Assembly: GCF_000816305.1 (NCBI RefSeq)
Contig: NZ_CP007773.1
Span: forward strand, 62,001-126,000
Reading direction: 5' to 3'
Length of the DNA: 64,000 nucleotides
DNA from: Campylobacter subantarcticus LMG 24377
GTDB lineage: Bacteria > Campylobacterota > Campylobacteria > Campylobacterales > Campylobacteraceae
Below the pieces are notes generated by a model. It was not told where the DNA came from. It saw only the letters and a program-made list of their open reading frames with translations, and did not search any database. The position numbers and the translations under genes are program-made. The stretch's first letter is position 1, and each line of letters starts with the position of its first letter. Positions 56,978-64,000 of the stretch are shown here, one piece after another.

Positions 56978-58321
56978 TTATTCTTTGATTTTATAAATAA
57001 TATTTGAATGTGGTATAAAAGATCTTATAAGCACAATATAATTTTTATCTTTTTCCAATTCATCTTCAAAGATTATTTTTTCTTTATCATCATAAATTTT
57101 AACCAAACCTTCATTTTTTAGCATTAAAATACTAGCACTTTTTGGTAAAGCTTGCCACATTCTAAGATCTGCTTTGTTAATTAATGTGGTGCTAACAGTG
57201 CTAATAAATGATAAAAAACCACTAGAATCATTATTAGCTATGGCTAAATTAATTGAAGTTTTAAGAGCGCTTGAGACTAAGGTTTTCATCACCATAGAGG
57301 GTAAAAGAGTTTTAAACTCACTTGCTATAATATCATCAAAATAAATTAATTTTTGGGTTTTTTCATCTTGACTTTGTAAGAATTTATAAGAAGCATTTCT
57401 TAATTTTAAATAAGCAAAAGCTACACTAATATTTACAAGATTATCGTTAAAAACAAATGGCAAAGTAAAATTAAATTCTTCTTTTGTAGCACTAAAACCA
57501 TCTTCATAGATAATAAAAATATATTTTTGTCGAGGGAAGGATGCTTTTAAATGAGTGAATTTTTCAAATACTTGAAATTGTTTTTGAAGTTGTTTATTAT
57601 TCACATCGCTTAATGCTACTTCTTTTAAAAGTTCATAGGCTTTAATATAATTTTTATCAAAAAAGAAAAATAAAGCACTAAGATAACTAGCATAGATATT
57701 AGTATAGTTTTTATTTGCGTTAAATGCGCCAAGAAGATTGTCATATTGTTTATAGATAGGGCTTAAATTTTGTTGAAAACTCGCATATATTTTTTTATCT
57801 TTTTGAAGTTCTTTTTGGTATTCTTCTTGGACTTTTTGTATGTAATCATAAAAATATTCTTTCATTCTATCTTGTCTATATAAAGCTCGATTAAACTCTA
57901 CCCTTGCGTTTTTAAAATCACCCAAGCTCATATAATTTAAGCCTTTGTAAGTATTTAGCATAATCCTTTCATAAAAATAACCTTGATAATCATTAATAGT
58001 ATCATTAAGTAAAATTTCACTGAAATTTTTAGTTGCTTTTTGAAGTCCATTTTGCAAATCTACATCATATTTATAGGCTTCTTCAGCTTTATCAAAAAAC
58101 GTATTACTTTTTTCATAATCTTTACAAACTCTTGCTAAAGAGGCTAAATTTAACCCTGTATATATAGTGTCTTTATCTGCATTTTTTAAAGCAAGAGTGT
58201 TTTTATCACACTGTTTGTTTATAAAGGCTTTTTCATAAGATAAATTAATATTAGCATGATTTGAACAAGCGTTTAAAAAAAGCAAAATAAAAAGATAAAA
58301 AAAAGAGTAAAAAAGCTTCAT
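56978..58321 (-). CDS. COG3014-type TPR lipoprotein
   Basis: A 447-residue lipoprotein (signal peptide ending LNAC) with TPR-like helices: ARVCKDYEKSNTFFDKAEEA, LNYMSLGDFKNARVEFNRAL and LLKEVALSD. It resembles the COG3014 lipoproteins that cluster with LpoB-like and YcfL-like genes. The small YcfL-like lipoprotein found between them in some relatives is missing. First gene of the operon, starting 54 nt from tRNA-Ser, which is divergent. Confidence 0.8.
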   Translation of the reverse strand: MKLFYSFFYLFILLFLNACSNHANINLSYEKAFINKQCDKNTLALKNADKDTIYTGLNLASLARVCKDYEKSNTFFDKAEEAYKYDVDLQNGLQKATKNFSEILLNDTINDYQGYFYERIMLNTYKGLNYMSLGDFKNARVEFNRALYRQDRMKEYFYDYIQKVQEEYQKELQKDKKIYASFQQNLSPIYKQYDNLLGAFNANKNYTNIYASYLSALFFFFDKNYIKAYELLKEVALSDVNNKQLQKQFQVFEKFTHLKASFPRQKYIFIIYEDGFSATKEEFNFTLPFVFNDNLVNISVAFAYLKLRNASYKFLQSQDEKTQKLIYFDDIIASEFKTLLPSMVMKTLVSSALKTSINLAIANNDSSGFLSFISTVSTTLINKADLRMWQALPKSASILMLKNEGLVKIYDDKEKIIFEDELEKDKNYIVLIRSFIPHSNIIYKIKE

Positions 58322-58358
58322 AAAATCCCTTTTTTAGTATAAATTTAAAAAAATAAGT

Positions 58359-58364
58359 TATAAT
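58359..58364 (+). promoter_or_regulatory. -10 box for tRNA-Ser
   Basis: TATAAT within AAGTTATAATTTCC lies 10 nt before the mature tRNA 5' end, close enough that the 5' leader would be only a few bases. Confidence 0.6.
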
Positions 58365-58374
58365 TTCCATTTTT

Positions 58375-58462
58375 AGAGAGGTGTCCGAGTGGTCGAAGGA
58401 GCACGCCTGGAACGCGTGTGTGGGGCAACTCACCGAGGGTTCGAATCCCTTCCTCTCTGCCA
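58375..58462 (+). tRNA. tRNA-Ser (anticodon GGA)
   Basis: An 88-nt class II tRNA with acceptor stem AGAGAGG/CCTCTCT, D-arm GTCCGAGTGGTCGAAGGAGC, anticodon stem CACGC/GCGTG with loop CTGGAAC (anticodon GGA), a long variable arm and T-loop TTCGAAT. CCA is encoded (58460-58462). It reads UCC and UCU. The next base begins the stop codon of the convergent metalloprotease gene. Confidence 0.95.
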
Positions 58463-59095
58463 CTATGCACTTTTGTTATACTGACTTCCTATGTAATCTT
58501 GTGGTGAATTTTGTGTGTATGATTTTATGACTTTAGAATTTGGATTTGCTTTTTCCTCGTGTTCGTCTTTGTTTTTATCGTTTTGAGCTTTTAGCTCTTC
58601 TGCTTTTATTTTGGCTTGTTCCATACGTGCGTCATTTTGCATTTGCATAGCATTAGCTGCTACTTTGTAATCTTGTGGACTAGGATCAGCCGGCGCCATA
58701 GCAGCAGCAATCACCTGCATAGCATTGGCTATGGTTTCTTCAGGAGTATTGCCTTTTTGCATTCTTATAGGTACTTCTCCTTCAATTGCATACATTTTAT
58801 TATCAGGGCCTCTTGTGTAACCAAAGCTTGCAGCTCCTGCTAAAGCCCCACCTGCTGCTTGGTGAGCTGCTTCATGAGCTCTTACTTCTCTGTCGATTTT
58901 TTCAAGCTCTCGTATTTGTTTTATTTCTTCATTGCTTAAGTCTTTACCATTAACTTTTTGAGTTTTTTCATCTTTTTCTTGATTGTTTTTATTTTCTTCT
59001 GTTTGTTGTGGATTTTCTTTGGTTTGTTCTTTGTCTTTGTTTTGATAAGGATTTTGTGTATAAAAGGCACCGCCATAACTTGAACTAATTTGCAT
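58463..59095 (-). CDS. SprA-related putative metalloprotease
   Basis: A 210-residue protein with a Gln/Lys/Asn-rich low-complexity N-terminus (about 1-50) and a conserved domain with HEAAH at 74-78 (zinc-binding HExxH form), ALAGAASFGYTRGPDNKMYA, EGEVPI and MAPADPSPQDYKVAANAMQM. This matches the SprA-related/CatA1-like putative metalloprotease family. No signal peptide is seen. The stop codon is directly adjacent to the tRNA-Ser 3' end on the other strand. Confidence 0.8.
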   Translation of the reverse strand: MQISSSYGGAFYTQNPYQNKDKEQTKENPQQTEENKNNQEKDEKTQKVNGKDLSNEEIKQIRELEKIDREVRAHEAAHQAAGGALAGAASFGYTRGPDNKMYAIEGEVPIRMQKGNTPEETIANAMQVIAAAMAPADPSPQDYKVAANAMQMQNDARMEQAKIKAEELKAQNDKNKDEHEEKANPNSKVIKSYTQNSPQDYIGSQYNKSA

Positions 59096-59201
59096 TAAAA
59101 TCCTTTTTTTAATATAATTTCATATTTTTAGCACAAAAAAGTTAAAAAATATATAAAAATTTACAAAATAAGTATTTTATGAAATGTTAAGCAAAATAAA
59201 G

Positions 59202-59207
59202 TATAAT
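59202..59207 (+). promoter_or_regulatory. -10 box for tRNA-Met
   Basis: TATAAT in AAAGTATAATTTTAAC ends 18 nt before the mature 5' end of the tRNA. The surrounding AT-rich gap also has to contain the divergent promoter of the metalloprotease gene. Confidence 0.6.
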
Positions 59208-59225
59208 TTTAACTCCTTTATTTAT

Positions 59226-59302
59226 GTCAGGGTAGCTCAGCTGGTTAGAGCGCTGGTCTCATAAGCCGGAGGTCGGGAGTTCAAGTCTCCCCCTTGACAC
59301 CA
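59226..59302 (+). tRNA. tRNA-Met (anticodon CAT), probably elongator
   Basis: A 77-nt tRNA with acceptor GTCAGGG/CCTTGAC (one G-U pair), D-arm GCTCAGCTGGTTAGAGC, anticodon CAT in loop CTCATAA, T-loop TTCAAGT and encoded CCA (59300-59302). G1 pairs with C72, unlike the mismatched end of initiator tRNA, so elongator Met is most likely; a lysidine-modified Ile tRNA cannot be fully excluded by eye. The next base begins the ktrA stop codon. Confidence 0.93.
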
Positions 59303-59944
59303 TCAATATTCATACTGATTTAATTCTTCTTGAGTACCAAGTAACATTAGTATATCATTTAAGTAGGCAGTGGTTTCCAAATTTGGCATAATACTCCAAG
59401 CATCGTGTTGTTTGTGTGCAATAACTTTTAAATTTTGTCCAATAGACTGTAAAGTTTTTCCAGCCAAATTCTCATCTATTAAAACTTTTGCCACTTTGAT
59501 GGTATTAGCTGAAAGATCTATGATTTCAAAATTTGGATTAGTGATAAGAATCTTAGCCAAACGCTTTGCAGATTCTTTTTCAGGGTAGATAACTTTATTA
59601 ACCCCAAGTTTTGAAAGAATTTGCCCATGTGTAGAAGAATTTGCTTTGGCGATGATATTTTTTACTCCAATTTCTTTTAAAGCCATGAAAGTAAGTATAC
59701 TTGATTCTAAATTTTCACCTATACTAAGTATGACAACATCAGCATTTGCATAACCTGCTTCTTTTAAAGCTATGGTGTGTGTAGAATCTAAAATATAAGC
59801 AAAATCCGCACGATCTTGTAATTCCTTAACCGCTTCTTCATCAATATCTGAGACAATAACTCTTTTACCTTGATCAATAAGCTCTTTTGCTAAAACTGAG
59901 CCAAATTTTCCAAGTCCTATAATACCATAAATTTCTTTTTTCAT
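59303..59944 (-). CDS. ktrA: Potassium uptake regulatory subunit KtrA (RCK domain)
   Basis: A 213-residue cytoplasmic protein. The Rossmann nucleotide-binding motif is GIIGLGKFGSVLAKELIDQG followed by VSDIDEEAVKEL; the C-terminal RCK_C part begins near residue 133. It gates the KtrB membrane subunit in response to ATP/ADP or NAD(H). It overlaps ktrB by 4 nt. Confidence 0.9.
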   Translation of the reverse strand: MKKEIYGIIGLGKFGSVLAKELIDQGKRVIVSDIDEEAVKELQDRADFAYILDSTHTIALKEAGYANADVVILSIGENLESSILTFMALKEIGVKNIIAKANSSTHGQILSKLGVNKVIYPEKESAKRLAKILITNPNFEIIDLSANTIKVAKVLIDENLAGKTLQSIGQNLKVIAHKQHDAWSIMPNLETTAYLNDILMLLGTQEELNQYEY

Positions 59945-61284
59945 AATATAATTTTTCCTTTTGGATAATTTAAATATTTTTCTTTTTCTTTGAAAAATAT
60001 GCTAAATAAAAATGCAAGCACTCCCACTCTACCGCTAAGCATAAGTAGAATGATAATTAATTTACTTTCAGAATTAAAAAGCGCACTAAGCGATAAGGTT
60101 CCACCATCTCCTACTGAAACCCCTACTGTAGCAAAAGCTGAGCTTGTTTCAAATAACAATGGCAAAAAGCTTTTATCATCTTCAATTAAGGATAAAATTA
60201 ATACACAAGCGATGATATATACAATAGAACTTACTACTATAATAAAAGCTTTATTAATGGTTTCTGCAGGAATTTCAAAGTTAAAAATTCTTGCACTAGT
60301 GTCTTTGATGCTCCAATATGCATAGATTAATAATACAGCAACAGTGGTCACTTTAATACCCCCAGCAGTCCCGCCAGGTGCACCACCTATAATCATAAAT
60401 AAAGATCCAAAAAACAAACTTGCATCTTTAAAAGTGCTAAGATCGAGAGTATTAAACCCTGCTGTTCGATAATTTACTGCTGTAAAATAAGCACTCATAA
60501 TTTTATCAAAGAGAGAAAATTCACCTATGCTTTTTGGATTATGATATTCAAATAAAAAAACTATTAAGCTAGCAAATATAATCAATATAACAGTAGAAAT
60601 CAAAACAAGTTTTGTATGTAAACTTAAGCTTGCAAAACGCTTTTTAGAAAAAAAATATAATTCTAGCAATACAAAATATCCCAAACCTCCAATGATGATC
60701 AAAGAAGTAATAATGAAATTAATCCAAAAATCATCTTTATAAGGCATTAGACCGCTTTCAAATATACTAAATCCGGCATTATTAAATGCAGAAATGGCGT
60801 GAAAAATACTAGCCCATAGAGCTTCGCTTAAATTCATATCGAGCTTAAATCTTAAAAATAACAATACTGCACCTAGAAGTTCAATGGCAAATACAAAAAA
60901 TAAAACTTTTTTTAAAAATCCTACAAGTCCATCAGCACTAGGATAAATCAAGGATTCTCTTAAAAGATTTTTTTCTCCAAAGCTCATTTTTTTGCGTACT
61001 AAAATATATAAAGCCATGGCTATACTCATGTAGCCTAAACCGCCTATTTGAATAAGTAATAAAATAACAAGTTGTCCATAAAAGCTAAAATCTAGCGAAG
61101 TGTTTAATACAATAAGTCCTGTCATACTTACAGCTGAGGCACTAGTAAAAAATGCATCTAAAAAAGATATGGGTTTAGTATGCATAATAGGAAGCATAAG
61201 GATAAAAGTGCCAAAAAGTGCTACTAGAATATAACCTATAAATAAAATTCTTATATTTTTTCTATCTAAAGTTAATTTTGTCAT
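59941..61284 (-). CDS. ktrB: Potassium/sodium uptake membrane subunit KtrB (Trk family)
   Basis: A 447-residue integral membrane protein made of four M1-P-M2 repeats. Filter-region glycines appear in ASAVSMTGLIV, FHAISAFNNAGFSIF, NYRTAGFNTLDL and SSAFATVGVSVGDGG. GGAPGGTAGGIK is a conserved loop. With KtrA it imports potassium. Confidence 0.92.
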   Translation of the reverse strand: MTKLTLDRKNIRILFIGYILVALFGTFILMLPIMHTKPISFLDAFFTSASAVSMTGLIVLNTSLDFSFYGQLVILLLIQIGGLGYMSIAMALYILVRKKMSFGEKNLLRESLIYPSADGLVGFLKKVLFFVFAIELLGAVLLFLRFKLDMNLSEALWASIFHAISAFNNAGFSIFESGLMPYKDDFWINFIITSLIIIGGLGYFVLLELYFFSKKRFASLSLHTKLVLISTVILIIFASLIVFLFEYHNPKSIGEFSLFDKIMSAYFTAVNYRTAGFNTLDLSTFKDASLFFGSLFMIIGGAPGGTAGGIKVTTVAVLLIYAYWSIKDTSARIFNFEIPAETINKAFIIVVSSIVYIIACVLILSLIEDDKSFLPLLFETSSAFATVGVSVGDGGTLSLSALFNSESKLIIILLMLSGRVGVLAFLFSIFFKEKEKYLNYPKGKIIL

Positions 61285-61341
61285 TTTGATTCTTTAAAAT
61301 TAAAAATATTCTACATAAAATTAGTTAACAAGTAAAAAGAG

Positions 61342-61367
61342 AACTTTCCACATTTAAGTGGAAAGTT
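61342..61367 (-). terminator. Terminator after dcuA
   Basis: AACTTTCCAC and GTGGAAAGTT (61342-61351, 61358-61367) pair over 10 bp with a 6-nt loop. Read on the minus strand it is followed by CTCTTTTTAC. It lies just beyond the dcuA stop. Confidence 0.8.
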
Positions 61368-61373
61368 AGAATA

Positions 61374-62708
61374 TTAAAGCATTCCTACTGCTAAGAAACC
61401 TAAAGCAACAGCTATAGCTATAGCTAATACACCAGGAATAAAGAATGCGTGGTTGAAAATGAATTTGCCAATTCTTGTTGTGCCTGTATCGTCCATTTGA
61501 ACTGCGCCTAATAAAATAGGGTAAGTTGGAAGAACAAAAAGTGCTGAAACAGCAGCAAAACAAGCAACTAGCATATAAGAATCTGCAGGATTTGTAGCTG
61601 AAATTCCTAATGCAGCAACAATAACTGGAACAATAGCTTTTGCGGTAGCTGCTTGAGAATATAAGAGCATGCTAGCAAAGAAGAAAGCAACTGCAAGCAT
61701 AGCTGGAGTTTGTTTAACCCATTCTCCTGCCACTTCTTTAATACCTGCTTCATGACCTGCAACGAAAGTATTTCCAAGCCAAGCAACACCAAAAACGCAA
61801 ACGCAAGCCGTCATGCCTGATTTGAATACGCTGGTATCTAAAATTTTTGCAGGTTCAACTTTACATAAGAATGTAATTAAAGTTGCAGCAGTTAACAAGA
61901 AACTCATAATTGCAGCATCTCTTGGGATAACTACTGGATCAATCCATTTGATATTGTTAGAAATTGCCGTAGCATAAAGAACAACACACAATACTGTAAT
62001 TAAAAAGATTGCGACTGAAAGTTTTGCGCCTGGTTTGTCTTCGCTTTGTAAAACATCAGAAGCACTTTTTACAAGACCAGCTTTTAGGCGTTCTTGATAT
62101 ACAGGGTCTTTGCTAAGATCCATTGGGGTGATTAAACTTACAATGAAAGCTGTAATCATACAAGCAGCAAAAGTAGTTACAATCCAAATACCAATTAATG
62201 CAGGATAGTTCCAACCAAGTGGTTCTAGCACACCTGTCATATAAACAACAGCAGCACTAACTGGAGAAGCTGTAATACCAATTTGTGAAGCAACAACCAT
62301 TAGTGAAAGTGGAGCTGATGGTTTGATGTTTTGAGATTTTGCAACATCAATAACAACAGGCATGAGTGAAAACACTGCATTGCCAGTACCTGCTAAAATA
62401 GTAAGTAACCAACCGCAAGCTGGTGCAAGGTAATTGATAAATCTTGGATGTTTACGTAAAATTCTTTCAGTGACTTTTACCATATAATCCAAACCACCTG
62501 CTTGTTGCATTGCAGAAATCGCTGCAATAGCTGCAGCAATGATTAAGATAACATCCCAAGGAATATTACCTGGCTTCATGCCTAAAACAAGACCTAAAAT
62601 AACCACACCCAAACCTCCAGCATAACCTATTGCTATGCCACCAAGGCGGATACCTATGAATATTGCCCCAAGAAAGACAACAAGTTGTAAAATAATCATA
62701 ATATCCAT
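61374..62708 (-). CDS. dcuA: Anaerobic C4-dicarboxylate transporter DcuA
   Basis: A 444-residue, roughly 12-segment antiporter. GGIAIGYAGGLGVVILGLVL near the start, AAAIAAISAMQQAGGLDYMV and SPVSAAVVYM are typical of DcuA/DcuB. It exchanges aspartate, fumarate and succinate. It follows aspA by 18 nt, so aspartate uptake, its conversion to fumarate and succinate export are linked. Confidence 0.95.
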   Translation of the reverse strand: MDIMIILQLVVFLGAIFIGIRLGGIAIGYAGGLGVVILGLVLGMKPGNIPWDVILIIAAAIAAISAMQQAGGLDYMVKVTERILRKHPRFINYLAPACGWLLTILAGTGNAVFSLMPVVIDVAKSQNIKPSAPLSLMVVASQIGITASPVSAAVVYMTGVLEPLGWNYPALIGIWIVTTFAACMITAFIVSLITPMDLSKDPVYQERLKAGLVKSASDVLQSEDKPGAKLSVAIFLITVLCVVLYATAISNNIKWIDPVVIPRDAAIMSFLLTAATLITFLCKVEPAKILDTSVFKSGMTACVCVFGVAWLGNTFVAGHEAGIKEVAGEWVKQTPAMLAVAFFFASMLLYSQAATAKAIVPVIVAALGISATNPADSYMLVACFAAVSALFVLPTYPILLGAVQMDDTGTTRIGKFIFNHAFFIPGVLAIAIAVALGFLAVGML

Positions 62709-62726
62709 GATTAAACTCCTAAATTA

Positions 62727-64000
62727 TTAAGCTTTTCTTTTTTCTGTCATGTGAGGATTTAACATATTTTCTGGTGTTAAAATTCTTTCAATTTCTTCTT
62801 TTGGAAGATATCCTCTTTCAAGACAAATATCGCCAACTGCTTTACCGGTTTCTAAAGCTTCTTTAGCAATACTTGCAGATTTTTCATATCCTAAAACAGG
62901 GTTAAATGCTGTAACAATACCGATTGAATTAAGTACAGATTGTTTGCATGCTTCAGGATTTGCTGTTAAACCTCTTACGGCTTTTTCAGCTAGAGATTTC
63001 ATTGCATTTTCAAGTAAAACTATAGAATTAAATAATCCATAAGCAATACCTGGCTCAAATGCATTAAGTTCAAATTCTCCTCTTTCAGAGCAAAGCATGA
63101 TAGCAACATCATTACCTATAACTTCATAGCAAGCTTCACCTACTGCTTCACAAATTACTGGATTTACTTTACCTGGCATGATAGAGCTGCCTGGTTGCAT
63201 TTTTGGTAGATTAATCTCACCCAAACCACATCTTGGACCTGAATTCATTAATCTTAAGTCGTTTGCAATTTTAGATAGTCTTACAGCTGCAGTTTTTAAT
63301 GCGCCACTTACATGTACAAAATCAGCAGTATCTTGAGTAGCAGCAATGAAGTTCTCAGCTGGTTTAAATTCAACACCAGTAATTTCTTTTAATTTTCTCT
63401 CAACCACAAATTTGTAATCAGGGTGGCAGTTAATTCCTGTACCAATAGCTGTTGCACCAAGGTTTAAATAACTCATTGATTCACGTGCTGTAGTGATTTT
63501 TTCTATATCACTTTTAATATAGCTAGCAAAAGCATTGAAGGTATTTCCTAAAGTTGTAGGAACTGCATCTTCAAGTTCTGTTCTACCCATTTTAATGATA
63601 TCTTTGTATTCTTTAGCTTTAACTTCTAATTCGGTTTTTAAAAGTTCCATAGCTTTTAAAAGGTCAGTAAGTTTTGCATAAGTTGCTACTTTGATTGAAC
63701 TTGGATAAGTATCATTTGTAGATTGACCTAGGTTTGTATGATCATTTGGATGTAGATATTGGTATTCACCTTTTTTGTGTCCCATGCTTTCAAGAGCAAT
63801 GTTAGTGATAACCTCATTAGTATTCATATTTGTACTAGTACCAGCACCACCTTGAATCATATCTACTACGAATTGATCTAAAAATTCACCAGCAATTAAT
63901 CTATCGCAAGCTTTAGCGATAGCATCGGCTTTATCTGAATCAAGAACTCCAACTTCTTTGTTAGCAAGAGCAGCTGCTTTTTTAACTTGAGCAAAAGCTT
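62727..64000 (-). CDS. aspA: Aspartate ammonia-lyase, 5' end outside window
   Basis: An open frame of 424 codons plus stop runs to the window edge; the N-terminus (a few dozen residues) is missing. MIQGGAGTSTNMNTNEVITN, the TGIVTAF region and the fumarase/aspartase signature GSSIMPGKVNP (with the mobile-loop catalytic Ser) identify it. It converts aspartate to fumarate and ammonia, a key Campylobacter energy route. It is in an operon with dcuA. Confidence 0.95.
   Translation of the reverse strand, partial: AFAQVKKAAALANKEVGVLDSDKADAIAKACDRLIAGEFLDQFVVDMIQGGAGTSTNMNTNEVITNIALESMGHKKGEYQYLHPNDHTNLGQSTNDTYPSSIKVATYAKLTDLLKAMELLKTELEVKAKEYKDIIKMGRTELEDAVPTTLGNTFNAFASYIKSDIEKITTARESMSYLNLGATAIGTGINCHPDYKFVVERKLKEITGVEFKPAENFIAATQDTADFVHVSGALKTAAVRLSKIANDLRLMNSGPRCGLGEINLPKMQPGSSIMPGKVNPVICEAVGEACYEVIGNDVAIMLCSERGEFELNAFEPGIAYGLFNSIVLLENAMKSLAEKAVRGLTANPEACKQSVLNSIGIVTAFNPVLGYEKSASIAKEALETGKAVGDICLERGYLPKEEIERILTPENMLNPHMTEKRKA

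Noticed and set aside
61366-61792. Cysteine-rich and leucine-rich minus-strand frames inside dcuA
   Set aside because: They are alternative frames of the well-supported dcuA gene without ribosome-binding sites or family motifs.
1-64000. Phase-variable poly-G tracts
   Set aside because: The longest G runs noticed are about five bases (for example near 5794 and 8010), too short for typical Campylobacter contingency tracts.
1-64000. CRISPR arrays, rRNA genes or prophage structural genes
   Set aside because: No regularly spaced direct repeats, rRNA sequence, or phage capsid, tail or integrase proteins were seen.

Overview
This is an AT-rich, densely packed Campylobacter chromosome segment, probably from the C. 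lari group or a close relative. The evidence is a ribosomal spc operon without rpmD (L30), a long-form hisG, desulforubrerythrin, docA/docB, an iam (Mla-like) operon, flgE behind a sigma54 promoter, and an aspA-dcuA cluster next to lipoprotein genes. Promoters look typically campylobacterial, with good -10 boxes and no clear -35. Assignments rest on reading the translated sequence and remembered family features; no database search was run.

Layout. 1-6972: the distal S10 operon and the spc operon (rpsS to secY). 6973-18780: a run of metabolic and stress genes separating spc from the alpha operon: murI, ansA, rrc, a hypoxanthine-DNA-glycosylase-like gene, rnhB, sdaC-sdaA, map, then docB-docA on the minus strand and a decayed MHS-family transporter pseudogene. 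18911-22229: infA, rpmJ, rpsM, rpsK, rpsD, rpoA, rplQ. 22339-30919: the his operon hisG-D-B-H-A-F-I, interrupted twice by restriction-type genes: a DpnII-like endonuclease plus adenine methylase between hisB and hisH, and a HARE-HTH/PD-(D/E)xK protein between hisA and hisF. All are in the same orientation with overlapping or near-abutting ends.

30915-35338: a module bounded by two 84-nt inverted repeats that share a perfect 33-nt core. It holds a frameshifted NYN-type gene with a hairpin leader, flgE with a sigma54 promoter, and an orphan zeta-toxin-like kinase. The arms overlap the 3' ends of hisI and of a Bcr/CflA efflux gene, and the terminator-like hairpin inside them has diverged by compensatory base-pair changes. 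This is the most unusual structure in the window.

36672-46682: nfu, a hypothetical, murE, ybaB, a PDZ protein, ispA, tkt, the iamB-iamA-mlaD-lipoprotein lipid transport operon, and a sigma54-promoted flagellar-coregulated gene. 46710-55486: sodC, an AraC regulator, a periplasmic beta-propeller protein, ung, a two-component system with a His-rich DUF1104 protein, a SIMPL protein, mutY, a radical SAM protein and a deleted methyltransferase pseudogene. 55481-64000: three lipoprotein/periplasmic genes of the LpoB/COG3014 type, tRNA-Ser(GGA), a SprA-like metalloprotease, tRNA-Met(CAT), ktrA-ktrB, dcuA and the 3' part of aspA. No rRNA, CRISPR array, transposase or long poly-G contingency tract was seen.
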